From: SIG455 sp045659025 | GTDB taxonomy: Bacteria; Bacillota; Clostridia; UMGS1810 | Length of the DNA: 64,000 nucleotides | Direction: 5' to 3' | NCBI GenBank assembly: GCA_045659025.1 | Contig: JAZOWA010000009.1 | Span: 1-64,000, forward strand | Program-made: the position numbers and the translations under genes | The notes under the pieces: model-generated | The model's database searches: none | What the model was told of the DNA's origin: nothing | The model's input: the letters and a program-made list of their open reading frames with translations, nothing else | Shown here: piece by piece, positions 1-8,478 of the stretch | How the letters are laid out: every line of letters starts with the position of its first letter | Numbering within the stretch: position 1 is the stretch's first letter

Positions 1-1391
1 GCACTATTGGAGATGAGATTATTCTCAATGAGTTTCTCTATTATCTGGGGGCCTAAACCCTCTATATCCATAGCGTCACGGGATACAAAGTGTATGATGC
101 TGCGCACCGCCTGAGCAGGACAATCTGCGCCTGTGCATCTCACCGCCGCCTCGCCTTCCTCACGATGCACTCTTGCACCGCAGGCAGGGCAGGTGTCGGG
201 CATATTGAACACTATCTCTGCACCCGTTCTCTCGGAGGTGACTACCTCTACAACTTCGGGGATGATATCCCCTGCCTTCTGTATGACAACCGTATCACCA
301 ATACGGATATCCTTCTGTCTTATAAAATCAATATTGTGCAATGTGGCACGGCTTACGGTAGAGCCCGCTATGAACACGGGGTCAAGGTCTGCCGCCGGGG
401 TGAGCACACCCGTTCTGCCGACAGCCACGGTAATGTCTTTCACCTTGGTCTTCTGCTTCTCCGCAGGGTATTTGTATGCAATCGCCCAACGGGGTGTCTT
501 GGCGGTGGAGCCGAGTTCTTCCCTTTGCGCAAGGGAATCCAGCTTTATAACCGCACCGTCAATATCATAATAAAGATCTCGTCTTACAGAGCCGACTCTC
601 TCAATCTCTGCAAAGGCATCCTCTATGGTGGGAAATCCCTTTGTGTTGGAGATTACTTTGAATCCGCATTCACGGAGGAATTCAAGACCCTCTAAATGAG
701 AGGAAATCTCTCTGCCCTGTATCTGCTGAATGTTGAATACGAATATATCAAGATTACGCTTTGCCGCAATGGCGGAGTTGAGTTGTCTCAATGAGCCTGC
801 TGCGGCGTTGCGGGGGTTGGCAAAGGTGGGTTCGCCGTTTTCTTCCCTCTGCTCGTTTATCTTTGCAAAGTCCGGCTTGGATATGAACACCTCGCCCCTT
901 ACCTCAAGATAGGGAACATCCACACGAAGTCGGAGGGGAATTGAACGAACCGTCTTGAGATTTTCCGTAACGTCCTCACCCACTACGCCGTCACCACGGG
1001 TAGAGCCACGGACAAACACGGAATCCACATACTCTAAAGACACGGAAAGTCCGTCTATCTTCTGCTCTACGCAATAGATAGGGTTATCCACTACACCGCG
1101 GACACGGGTGTCAAATTCCTTGACCTCGTCAAAGGAAAAGGCATCCTGCAAACTCTGCATAGGCACCGTGTGGGTGACCTGCTCAAAGCCATCAAGGATT
1201 CTGCCGCCCACCTTCTGAGTAGGGGAATCTGCGGTGACAAAGTGAGGGTTTGCCTTCTCTATCTCGGTGAGCTCCCTCATGAGTTTATCATACTGTTCGT
1301 CGGTAATGTCGGGGTTGTCCAACACATAATATTTATAACTGTGTTCGTTGAGTAAAGCTTTAAGCTCCTCATAACGCTTCTCTACAGTCAT
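1..1391 (-). CDS. ligA: NAD-dependent DNA ligase LigA (5' part; C-terminus beyond window)
   Basis: Seals nicks during replication and repair using NAD+. My own translation of the reverse strand from ATG 1391 runs open to base 1, giving about 463 residues of a family usually near 660-670. The adenylation motif KIDG is visible with the nucleophilic lysine near residue 111. A four-cysteine zinc finger (CPACG, then CTGADC) follows near residues 400-430, and the first helix-hairpin-helix is reached at the edge. The BRCT domain must lie outside the window. The start overlaps the stop of the upstream gene by one base (TGATG) and has a GGAGG site, so it is translationally coupled to the DUF2344 gene. 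Confidence 0.96.
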   Translation of the reverse strand, partial: MTVEKRYEELKALLNEHSYKYYVLDNPDITDEQYDKLMRELTEIEKANPHFVTADSPTQKVGGRILDGFEQVTHTVPMQSLQDAFSFDEVKEFDTRVRGVVDNPIYCVEQKIDGLSVSLEYVDSVFVRGSTRGDGVVGEDVTENLKTVRSIPLRLRVDVPYLEVRGEVFISKPDFAKINEQREENGEPTFANPRNAAAGSLRQLNSAIAAKRNLDIFVFNIQQIQGREISSHLEGLEFLRECGFKVISNTKGFPTIEDAFAEIERVGSVRRDLYYDIDGAVIKLDSLAQREELGSTAKTPRWAIAYKYPAEKQKTKVKDITVAVGRTGVLTPAADLDPVFIAGSTVSRATLHNIDFIRQKDIRIGDTVVIQKAGDIIPEVVEVVTSERTGAEIVFNMPDTCPACGARVHREEGEAAVRCTGADCPAQAVRSIIHFVSRDAMDIEGLGPQIIEKLIENNLISNS

Positions 1392-2038
1392 CAAAACACC
1401 TCCGCACCGTCATCAAAATAGATGTTTACACGGTGTATAGTAATATCCTTTGCATTTATATTCTGGAACTTATCTATGGCGCTCATAACAAGCTCGGGCT
1501 TGAGATTGCGTTTGCTTCCTGCGCTGAGGAGCATCTCTACTTCATAACCGTTAGCCACCTCTCTGCCTGTCAATGAGAAAATATCGGGAAGGATGTTCTC
1601 CTCCTTCTCACCGCTTTTGCTCTTTTTGGTGACAACCGCCTCGCCCATTGAGAGAAAGCCTTCACAATCAGGGGCAGAATCAGCGGTGAAGTTTATCACG
1701 TATCTCGCCTTGTCTATATACTTGAACGCCCTCTCCTCATCGGCACATCTTATCTCCAATGCCTTTATACCTGAGGGCATAACACCATTTAACTTATCCT
1801 TCAAAAGAGCGGTGTCCACCTTGTCGGAGAAGGTGACATCAAGGTACTCGCACTCGCTTGTAATACCAACAGACAGGGGTAATGCTACCGTCATTATGAT
1901 ATGGGGATTGAAGCCCTTGGTGTACTCAAGCGGTGCACCGCTACGCTTGAGGGCCCTGTTCATTGTGCGCATAAGATCCAGATGAGATATGAATCTGGCA
2001 TCATCATTGCGTTCATATTTTATTCTGTATTTATTCAT
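1391..2038 (-). CDS. TIGR03936-type (DUF2344) radical SAM-linked protein
   Basis: A 215-residue protein of the family that almost always sits next to, or fused with, the B12-binding radical SAM protein encoded immediately upstream. Its biochemical role is not established to my knowledge. Recognisable family features are the N-terminal YRIKYER start, the FISHLDLMR segment and the KGFNPHI segment. I chose ATG 2038 because a GGGGAGGG site sits about 8 bases upstream and the ATG overlaps the preceding stop by 8 bases (ATGAATAA), a typical coupled arrangement. A longer reading from 2089 would run into the upstream gene. Confidence 0.85.
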   Translation of the reverse strand: MNKYRIKYERNDDARFISHLDLMRTMNRALKRSGAPLEYTKGFNPHIIMTVALPLSVGITSECEYLDVTFSDKVDTALLKDKLNGVMPSGIKALEIRCADEERAFKYIDKARYVINFTADSAPDCEGFLSMGEAVVTKKSKSGEKEENILPDIFSLTGREVANGYEVEMLLSAGSKRNLKPELVMSAIDKFQNINAKDITIHRVNIYFDDGAEVF

Positions 2039-3872
2039 AACATACGCCCTCCCCGAAGGATGCAGCTCCGCAACCTGCACATTTTGCACGGCAGTTGGGA
2101 GTAACTACTCCCTGCTCTGCCCTCTTTGCCTCGTTTATGAGGAACTTCTTGCTCACACCCACATCTATCATATCCCAGGGGAGAATCTCCTCAAAAGAAC
2201 GCTCTCTGGTGTAGAAATCCGGGTCTATCCCGCATTGGTCAAATGCTTCCATCCATTTATCGTAATCGAAAACCTCGCTCCAGCCATCAAGACGGATACC
2301 CATCTCGGAAGCTTTGAGAAGTACCTTGGAAAGACGTCTGTCACCACGGGCAAACACCCCCTCAAGCACACTTACGGGTGCCTCATGGTAGTTATATTTA
2401 ATCTTGCGGTCGGTGATGGTCTCTTTAAGGGCCTGCTGTTTCACCTTAAGCTCGTCCATACTGTTCTGCCTTGCCCACTGGAAAGGCGTGAATGCCTTGG
2501 GCACAAAGGACGATACACTGGTGGTGATACGGAGGCCTTTGCCACGTTTCTCTTTATCCACTTTGAAGTACTGGTCAACCACTTTCTTGGAAAGGTCGCC
2601 TATACCCTGAACGTCCTCTATGGTCTCAAAGGGGAGACCTATCATAAAATACAGCTTGATACTACTGTATCCACCCTCAAAGGCCATCAATGATGCGTTC
2701 ATAAGATCATCTTCCGTGATACCTTTATTGATAACGTCTCGCATTCTCTGGGTGCCTGCCTCGGGGGCAAAGGTGAGCGAACTCTTGCGGACTTTCTGCA
2801 CCTTCTGCATCAGGTCCATAGAGAAGGAATCAAGACGGAGCGAAGGCAGAGAAAGATTCACACACTCACTCTCTGTGATATTGATAAGCTCTTCTGTAAG
2901 CTCTTTTAAGCCTCTGTAATCGCTGGTGGAAAGGGAGGAAAGGGATATCTCCTCATAACCCGTGGAAGCAAGAAGCTTCTTGGCATTCTCAAGCAAGGTG
3001 GCAGGGCTTTTCTCCCTTACGGGTCTGTATATCATACCCGCCTGACAGAATCTGCATCCCCTGATACAACCACGGAACACCTCGAGCATCACTCTGTCGT
3101 GCACTATCTCCATATAAGGCACAATAACCTTATCGGGAGCATACATGGTATCGAGGTTTTTAACAATTCTTTTCTTAACGGTGGCAGGAACGGTGTCATC
3201 TATCGGTGTGATGGCGGATACTGTGCCGTCTTCATTATAGGATATATCGTAGAAGGACGGTACATACACGCCCTCTATCTTTGATGCAATCTTAAGGAAA
3301 TCTGCTCTCTTACCGCCGTTTTTCTTCCACTCGGCATAAGCATCCATAATCTCCATCATTACCTCTTCACCCTCACCAAGGATAAAGAAATCTGCAAAGT
3401 CTGCTATACACTCTGCACTATAAGCGCAAGGGCCACCCATAACCACGAAGGGATCATCCTCGCCTCTGTCGGCGGTGAGCTTGGGTATCTTTGCAAGAGA
3501 GAGCATATTGAGAATATTGGTATAGCTCATCTCGTACTGGAGAGTGAATCCCAAAAAATCAAAATCGGAAAGGGCATCAAAGGACTCCATACCATAAAGG
3601 GGGATATCCTCTGCCCGCATCTGCTCCTCCATATCTGTCCAGGGGGCAAACACCCTCTCGCACCAGGTATCCTCACGGGTGTTGAGAAGATGATAAAGTA
3701 TCTTCATACCCAGATGGGACATACCCACCTCGTATATGTCGGGAAAGCAGAATGCAAATCTTATATCCACCTTGTCGGCATCCTTGTGTACGCTGTTGTA
3801 CTCGTTACCGATATATCTTGTGGGCTTTGATACCTTGGGAAGTATTTTATATACCTGTTCCTTAACGTTCAT
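2031..3872 (-). CDS. TIGR03960-type B12-binding radical SAM protein
   Basis: A 613-residue protein with an N-terminal cobalamin-binding-like domain (FCFPDIYEVGMSHLG near residue 45) and a radical SAM core. The CxxxCxxC cluster motif is seen as CIRGCRFC near residue 270 and should bind the [4Fe-4S] that cleaves S-adenosylmethionine. The C-terminus carries further cysteines (NCRAKCAGCGA). The substrate is unknown; the family is widespread in Clostridia and pairs with the DUF2344 protein downstream. It overlaps the M50 protease gene upstream by a few bases, so the four genes from the SpoIVFA-like gene to ligA probably form one transcript. Confidence 0.88.
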   Translation of the reverse strand: MNVKEQVYKILPKVSKPTRYIGNEYNSVHKDADKVDIRFAFCFPDIYEVGMSHLGMKILYHLLNTREDTWCERVFAPWTDMEEQMRAEDIPLYGMESFDALSDFDFLGFTLQYEMSYTNILNMLSLAKIPKLTADRGEDDPFVVMGGPCAYSAECIADFADFFILGEGEEVMMEIMDAYAEWKKNGGKRADFLKIASKIEGVYVPSFYDISYNEDGTVSAITPIDDTVPATVKKRIVKNLDTMYAPDKVIVPYMEIVHDRVMLEVFRGCIRGCRFCQAGMIYRPVREKSPATLLENAKKLLASTGYEEISLSSLSTSDYRGLKELTEELINITESECVNLSLPSLRLDSFSMDLMQKVQKVRKSSLTFAPEAGTQRMRDVINKGITEDDLMNASLMAFEGGYSSIKLYFMIGLPFETIEDVQGIGDLSKKVVDQYFKVDKEKRGKGLRITTSVSSFVPKAFTPFQWARQNSMDELKVKQQALKETITDRKIKYNYHEAPVSVLEGVFARGDRRLSKVLLKASEMGIRLDGWSEVFDYDKWMEAFDQCGIDPDFYTRERSFEEILPWDMIDVGVSKKFLINEAKRAEQGVVTPNCRAKCAGCGAASFGEGVCYE

Positions 3873-4641
3873 TTCGTCCTCCGCATATCTCCCCCACCGT
3901 GACTCCGCTTCCGTAACGGATGATACCCTCTATAATATCGCTCTGGGTCAGGTGGCCAAGGAGATTCATATTTTCATCATATACCGAGAAATGACACACA
4001 AAGGAGTACCCAAAATCATCCGTGACGCCCATAGCAGCAACTCCGCCAAAAAGTGCAAAATGCTTTATCCTGGCACCCTCATCTGCCTTGGCAAAGGAAT
4101 CGGTGAAAATCATCTCTCGCAAGAATATAAATCTTTTATACTCTATCCTTAAATTATACATCAAAAATCCCGAGATAACAAGAAGAGAAATGTTATATTT
4201 GCTCATTATGGCAAAAATAATTCCAAAAACGGCAAATATGACCGATATGGTCCTGGTAACAGATATCATATATCGGTGTGCTTTGATATAACCGAGGCGG
4301 TGTGAGATTAACCCCTCGGCTATTGCACCGCCGTCAAAGGGCAAAGCGGGGCACATATTAAGAACGAAAATCACCATATTGACCACGCTAAGCGCATGGG
4401 TGGTAAATACAAGGGCAAGAATCAGGCTCAAGGCAGGGCCTGAAGCAGAGATTATGACAGATTTCACGGGGTCGCGGATGAATTCCGTATTAAGATTTAA
4501 TCCCCAGGGCATTAGACGTATGCCCAGCGTTTTGATTTTAAGCGCTCTACAAGTCAAAAGATGAGCGCCCTCGTGAATAGCCGCGCACACATACACAAGG
4601 ATTAAATCGCCGAAATTGTGTGTCAGATATGCCATAAGCAT
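3862..4641 (-). CDS. spoIVFB: SpoIVFB-like site-2 (M50) intramembrane metalloprotease
   Basis: A polytopic membrane zinc protease. The HExxH motif is HEGAH near residue 23 and the second metal/active motif is NMCPALPFDGG near residue 94, both inside hydrophobic segments; the C-terminal 70 residues look like a CBS-type regulatory domain. In Bacillus, SpoIVFB cleaves pro-sigma-K during sporulation. The neighbouring 121-residue membrane protein and the TIGR03960 gene support this identity. The ATG at 4641 is the first ordinary start, but has no ribosome binding site. The frame stays open upstream to the stop at 4714-4716, and an in-frame ATC at 4689 sits 8 bases after GGGGAG with a family-like continuation (RISKHFYIDITVLPLM). 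The true start may be that AUC, giving 275 residues. Confidence 0.8.
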   Translation of the reverse strand: MLMAYLTHNFGDLILVYVCAAIHEGAHLLTCRALKIKTLGIRLMPWGLNLNTEFIRDPVKSVIISASGPALSLILALVFTTHALSVVNMVIFVLNMCPALPFDGGAIAEGLISHRLGYIKAHRYMISVTRTISVIFAVFGIIFAIMSKYNISLLVISGFLMYNLRIEYKRFIFLREMIFTDSFAKADEGARIKHFALFGGVAAMGVTDDFGYSFVCHFSVYDENMNLLGHLTQSDIIEGIIRYGSGVTVGEICGGRNER

Positions 4642-4713
4642 TAAAGGCAGGACGGTGATATCTATGTAGAAGTGTTTTGAGATTCTGATACAAACAACTC
4701 CCCGAAGATAGCT

Positions 4714-5079
4714 TTAATTGATTTCCGTGTGTTCTTCTATAACATCGGCGGAGGCGGTATCCGTCTCATCAAGTTCGAAAAAATCCACCACCCCACCCAG
4801 ACCCTTTGACTCCATAAAGGCGGGGATTTCGGTGGTGAGTTTACCCCACAGTTCTGCGGTGGTAAGGCGTACTGCCTTTATATCCGAGGACGCCACCAGC
4901 ACCCTGGCAATATATGGCCTTACGGAGTTATCCGATGCAGAAAGGGGCAGACATATAAGAAACAGCAGGGCGCAGGCAACGGTCTGCCGTATGCTCCTTA
5001 CCACAAAGTCTGCCGAAGGCGGCTTATCCTTTACCTTCGGTGATTGTCTGTATCTTTTTACATAAGATGTGCTTTTCAT
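4714..5079 (-). CDS. Small membrane protein in the SpoIVFA position
   Basis: A 121-residue protein: basic cytoplasmic N-terminus (about 30 residues rich in Lys/Arg), one transmembrane segment (ACALLFLICLPLSA), then about 70 extracytoplasmic or intermembrane residues ending in an acidic tail. I do not recognise a domain. It lies directly upstream of the SpoIVFB-like protease, exactly where SpoIVFA is found, and could anchor or inhibit the protease; unlike Bacillus SpoIVFA there is no room for an M23 peptidase-like domain. Three starts are possible (TTG 5097, ATG 5088, ATG 5079); only ATG 5079 has a purine-rich site (AAAGGG) at a normal distance of 9 bases. Confidence 0.55.
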   Translation of the reverse strand: MKSTSYVKRYRQSPKVKDKPPSADFVVRSIRQTVACALLFLICLPLSASDNSVRPYIARVLVASSDIKAVRLTTAELWGKLTTEIPAFMESKGLGGVVDFFELDETDTASADVIEEHTEIN

Positions 5080-5153
5080 ACCCTTCATCCCTTTCAAATT
5101 TCATCTCAATAAAATATATTCACAAGTTGATATATTATGAGAATGGGGAGTGA

Positions 5154-5182
5154 TTGATTTGTCTGCTTATTTATGATATAAT
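5154..5182 (+). promoter_or_regulatory. Sigma-A promoter for the ComEC-like/DUF3006 pair
   Basis: TTGATT at 5154-5159 and TATAAT at 5177-5182 are separated by 17 bases. It points at the ATG at 5234, leaving a leader of about 45 bases. Confidence 0.75.
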
Positions 5183-5233
5183 GATTTTAACGAAGTTGAA
5201 CACAATAAATTGCATATAAAGGAGGTGGCAGAT

Positions 5234-6091
5234 ATGAAGAAGGGCATATTATCCGTTGCGGCGGCTATTGCGATTGCAATTTTTGGTTTTCTTGGTGTGA
5301 CGCCATCCAATAGTGAAATCACCTACTCACCTGACGGGAAAATGCATGTATACTACCTTGATGTGGGTCAGGCGGACAGTATATTCATAGTGCTCCCCGA
5401 CGGAGAGAATATGCTGATTGATGCAGGCAACAAAGAGAACGGTGAGCAGATATGCAACACCATACGAAAGATGGGTTTTGATAAGATAGACACCTTGATT
5501 GCCACCCATCCCCATGCCGACCATATAGGCGGAATGGAGACGGTGGTACGCGCTCTTGATATCGGCAGGATTTATATGACCAATGCCATATCAAACACCG
5601 CCACATATGAAAAACTCCTTCTCGCAATAAAGGAGAAGGAATACAAAATTTCCACCGCCAGAGCAGGAGTTGAAATAATAAAAAATGAGGATGTGACGGC
5701 GGAGTTTGTGGCACCTGTAGCGGATTCCTATGAGGATACAAATAATTATTCCGCTATGGTTAAATTGACTCATGGTGAGAATGTGTTTATGTTCACAGGT
5801 GACGGCGAGAAGAAGGCGGAGGATTTAATCCGCACCAACATCAAATGTGATGTGCTGAAAGTAGGTCATCACGGAAGTGACAGCTCCACATCAAAGAACT
5901 TCCTCAAAAAGACGGAGCCGAAATACGCCGTGATCTCCTGCGGTGAGGGGAACGATTACGGTCATCCCCACAGCAAAGTGCTTGACAGACTGGCAGAGAG
6001 AAACATCAAGGTATTTCGCACGGACATAAACGGAACCATTGAGGCGGTATCCGACGGAGCGAGCATCACATTCAACACAGAGAAGGAGTGA
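5234..6091 (+). CDS. Secreted ComEC/Rec2-type metallo-beta-lactamase-fold hydrolase
   Basis: A 285-residue protein with an N-terminal hydrophobic signal/anchor (about residues 4-22) and a metallo-beta-lactamase fold. The zinc motif HPHADH is seen near residue 92, later metal/active-site stretches are FTGDGE and GHHGSDSS, and the typical YYLDVGQADS opening marks the ComEC-like subfamily. Members resemble the extracytoplasmic nuclease-like domain of the competence channel ComEC, without the channel. The function of the free-standing form is uncertain. ATG 5234 was chosen over an upstream TTG at 5210 because AGGAGGTG lies 8 bases before it. The gene is followed after 6 bases by a DUF3006 gene, a common pairing. 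Confidence 0.85.
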   Translation: MKKGILSVAAAIAIAIFGFLGVTPSNSEITYSPDGKMHVYYLDVGQADSIFIVLPDGENMLIDAGNKENGEQICNTIRKMGFDKIDTLIATHPHADHIGGMETVVRALDIGRIYMTNAISNTATYEKLLLAIKEKEYKISTARAGVEIIKNEDVTAEFVAPVADSYEDTNNYSAMVKLTHGENVFMFTGDGEKKAEDLIRTNIKCDVLKVGHHGSDSSTSKNFLKKTEPKYAVISCGEGNDYGHPHSKVLDRLAERNIKVFRTDINGTIEAVSDGASITFNTEKE

Positions 6092-6097
6092 AAGTAA

Positions 6098-6292
6098 ATG
6101 AAGCTTATAATAGACAGATTTGAAGGCGAATTTGCCGTTGTGGAAGCAGATGGCGGTGTGACATTTTCTATCCCTAAAGAGCTTCTTAAATGCACCAGGG
6201 AAGGTGATGTGCTAAGTCTTGAATTTGATGAAGCAGAAACAAAAAAAAGAGCAGATAATGTGAAAAAGCTTATGGGGGAGTTATTTGAATAA
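6098..6292 (+). CDS. DUF3006 family protein
   Basis: A 64-residue acidic protein beginning MKLIIDRFEGEFAVVE, matching the small DUF3006 family often encoded just after ComEC-like metallo-beta-lactamase proteins. Likely a small beta-barrel; no function known to me. It shares the promoter at 5154 and ends before the bidirectional terminator at 6362. Confidence 0.8.
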   Translation: MKLIIDRFEGEFAVVEADGGVTFSIPKELLKCTREGDVLSLEFDEAETKKRADNVKKLMGELFE

Positions 6293-6361
6293 GGGTTTGT
6301 AAAGCAAGGGGGCTTTACCCCACTAGATTGCGACAGTTATATTTATAAATAATGACAAAAC

Positions 6362-6396
6362 AAAAAGAGTTGTTGATATAATCAACAACTCTTTTT
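6362..6396. terminator. Bidirectional intrinsic terminator
   Basis: A 16-bp inverted repeat (AAAAAGAGTTGTTGAT and its complement) around a 3-base loop gives a U-run on both strands. It separates the plus-strand DUF3006 gene from the 3' end of the ribosomal operon (rplQ), which converge here. Confidence 0.9.
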
Positions 6397-6412
6397 CTAA
6401 TTAAGATCTTAA

Positions 6413-6754
6413 TTAAACCAATTCGATAATAGCCATTTCAGCAGCATCGCCGCGTCTGGGGCCTACCTTCAAAATACGCGTATATCCGCCGTTACGCTCT
6501 GCATATTTGGGAGCGATTTCAGCAAACACCTTGGTCACAACATCTTCCTTTGTGATGAAGGCGAGTGCCTGACGTCTTGAGTGGAGCGTATTATCCTTGC
6601 CCAATGTAATCATTTTTTCAGCAAGACTTCTTACTTCCTTTGCTTTTGCAACGGTTGTTTCGATTTTACCGTTCTCGAGAAGTGAAGTAACAAGATTACG
6701 GAGCATAGCCATTCTATTATCGGTAGCTTTACCTAATTTTCTTGTTCCGGGCAT
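6413..6754 (-). CDS. rplQ: 50S ribosomal protein L17
   Basis: 113 residues, last gene of the alpha operon. The start MPGTRKLGKAT and the segment NLVTSLLENGKIETT are diagnostic of L17, which lies near the peptide exit tunnel. It is preceded by AAAGGAGGT and follows rpoA by about 30 bases. Confidence 0.97.
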   Translation of the reverse strand: MPGTRKLGKATDNRMAMLRNLVTSLLENGKIETTVAKAKEVRSLAEKMITLGKDNTLHSRRQALAFITKEDVVTKVFAEIAPKYAERNGGYTRILKVGPRRGDAAEMAIIELV

Positions 6755-6783
6755 ATCAGTACCTCCTTTATTACAATAGTATC

Positions 6784-7737
6784 TTATTCGTCATAGTCCT
6801 TTGCAAACGAGAAACCGAGGGCTGCAAGTTTGCCTACAACTTCTTCCAATGACTTTCTGCCGAGGTTTCTAACCTTCATCATTTCGCTCTCGGACTTGTT
6901 AACAAGATCCTCAACGGTATTGATGCCGGCTCTCTTCAAGCAGTTGAATGAACGTACAGAGAGATCGAGCTCTTCTATAGTCATTTCGAGAACCAAGTTT
7001 CTCTTGTTCTCCTCTTTCTCAACCATGATATCGGTAGCGCCGATCTCTTTATTGAGGTCAATGAACAGAGACATATGGTCGTTGATTACCTTTGCACTGA
7101 GAGAAAGTGCTTCCTCGGGAGTGATTGTGCCGTTGGAAGTTATCTCGATTGTCAGCTTATCAAAGTCTGTAACCTGACCAACACGGGTATCTGTCACATA
7201 GTAGTTAACCTTTTCGATAGGTGAATAAATTGAATCTGTAGGAATAAGACCAATTACATTGGGGAGATTCTCTTTATTCTTCTCGCTGGTAACATAACCT
7301 CTTCCGTTTGAAAGAGTGATTTCCATATTCAACTTAGCGCCCTTATCCAATGTGGCAATATGAAGCTCGGGATTGAATATCTCAACTTCGCTGTCGCAAC
7401 GGATGTCTTTCGCGCAAACCTCACCGGGACCTTCTGCCTCGATGTATACGGTCTTAGTTGTATCGGAATGAACCTTGGTGATGAGTTTTTTAACATTCAA
7501 AACTATTTCAGTAACGTCTTCCTTTACACCGGGAATTGTAGAGAATTCGTGAAGAACACCCTCAATTTTGATGCTGGTAGCAGCACTGCCGGGCAAGGAT
7601 GAGAGCAATACGCGTCTCAATGCGTTACCGATTGTGGTACCGTAGCCACGCTCAAGAGGTTCAACTTCGAATTTGGCAAAGGTATTGTCTTCGCTCTTTT
7701 CGACACATTCAACCCTTGGTTTTTCCATTTCAATCAT
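6784..7737 (-). CDS. rpoA: RNA polymerase alpha subunit
   Basis: 317 residues. The N-terminal assembly domain (GYGTTIGNALRRVLLSSLPG near residue 32) dimerises and nucleates the polymerase. After a linker, the C-terminal domain (RSFNCLKRAGI to LGRKSLEEV, about residues 262-300) contacts UP elements and activators. ATG 7737 is preferred over ATG 7752 because GGAGG lies 8 bases upstream of it; the longer form would start inside the ribosome binding site region. The position between rpsD and rplQ is the usual alpha-operon order. Confidence 0.97.
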   Translation of the reverse strand: MIEMEKPRVECVEKSEDNTFAKFEVEPLERGYGTTIGNALRRVLLSSLPGSAATSIKIEGVLHEFSTIPGVKEDVTEIVLNVKKLITKVHSDTTKTVYIEAEGPGEVCAKDIRCDSEVEIFNPELHIATLDKGAKLNMEITLSNGRGYVTSEKNKENLPNVIGLIPTDSIYSPIEKVNYYVTDTRVGQVTDFDKLTIEITSNGTITPEEALSLSAKVINDHMSLFIDLNKEIGATDIMVEKEENKRNLVLEMTIEELDLSVRSFNCLKRAGINTVEDLVNKSESEMMKVRNLGRKSLEEVVGKLAALGFSFAKDYDE

Positions 7738-7770
7738 GCTATAATCCTCCATTCCGTCTTACCGTGTGAT

Positions 7771-7836
7771 AACAACATGTTGTTGCTTTTTGCAAAGCGC
7801 ATCCCCGAACAAACGGAAATACACGCTTCGCAAAAA
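7771..7836 (-). promoter_or_regulatory. Stem-loop and palindrome between rpsD and rpoA
   Basis: In the gap upstream of rpoA, 7824-7836 and 7787-7799 form a 13-bp stem (one G-U) closing a 24-base loop, followed by a perfect 14-base palindrome AACAACATGTTGTT at 7771-7784. There is no U-run, so it is not an ordinary terminator. Role unknown: an RNA processing site, transcript stabiliser or protein-binding leader for rpoA-rplQ are options. Confidence 0.4.
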
Positions 7837-7852
7837 CCATAAAGAACAGATA

Positions 7853-8446
7853 TTATTTAGAATACAACTCAACGATGAGGTGTTCACTAACTTCAAAGTC
7901 AATGTCATCTCTCTCGCAAAGCTGAAGAACTTTACCTGTAAGAGTTTTCTTGTCCATATCCAACCATTTGGGGACTACTCTTGAAGAATTCTTCTCTACG
8001 ATATCCTTCATTCTGTCTGAATTCATGGTCTTCTCTTTTACGGTAATAACTTCACCGGGGTTTACAAGGTATGAAGGAATGTCTACCTTCTTACCATTAA
8101 TAAGAATATGACCGTGGTTTACGAGCTGTCTTGCTTCTCTTCTTGTGTTTGCAAGGCCGAGACGGAATACTACGTTGTCAAGTCTTGACTCGAGAATCTG
8201 GAGAAGCATCTCACCGGTAATACCTTTTCTCTTTGTAGCCATTTCATAATATTTTCTGAACTGCTTTTCGAGAACGCCGTAGATGAACTTAACCTTCTGC
8301 TTCTCGGTAAGCTGCATACCGTACTCGCTCTGCTTTTTCCTACCTGTCTTGGGGTTCTTGTTGCTTGATTTGTCAATACCCATAACAGAAGGAGTAATGC
8401 CCAATGTTCTGCATCTTTTCAGAATGGGCTGCATATTTTTAGCCAT
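7853..8446 (-). CDS. rpsD: 30S ribosomal protein S4
   Basis: 197 residues with the S4 RNA-binding domain (ESRLDNVVFRLGLANTRREA, about residues 90-110). A primary 16S-binding assembly protein, and in Bacillus an autoregulator of its own mRNA. Note the insertion KSSNKNPKTGRKKQSEYGMQL typical of Firmicute S4, lacking the zinc-type cysteines. Encoded in the alpha operon rather than as a separate gene as in B. subtilis. Confidence 0.97.
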   Translation of the reverse strand: MAKNMQPILKRCRTLGITPSVMGIDKSSNKNPKTGRKKQSEYGMQLTEKQKVKFIYGVLEKQFRKYYEMATKRKGITGEMLLQILESRLDNVVFRLGLANTRREARQLVNHGHILINGKKVDIPSYLVNPGEVITVKEKTMNSDRMKDIVEKNSSRVVPKWLDMDKKTLTGKVLQLCERDDIDFEVSEHLIVELYSK

Positions 8447-8478
8447 GTGTTTTCCCTCCTAACTCCGATAATATAGAA

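Noticed and set aside
1989..2693. A 234-residue plus-strand ORF
   Set aside because: It is antisense to the radical SAM gene, with no recognisable domain or start site.
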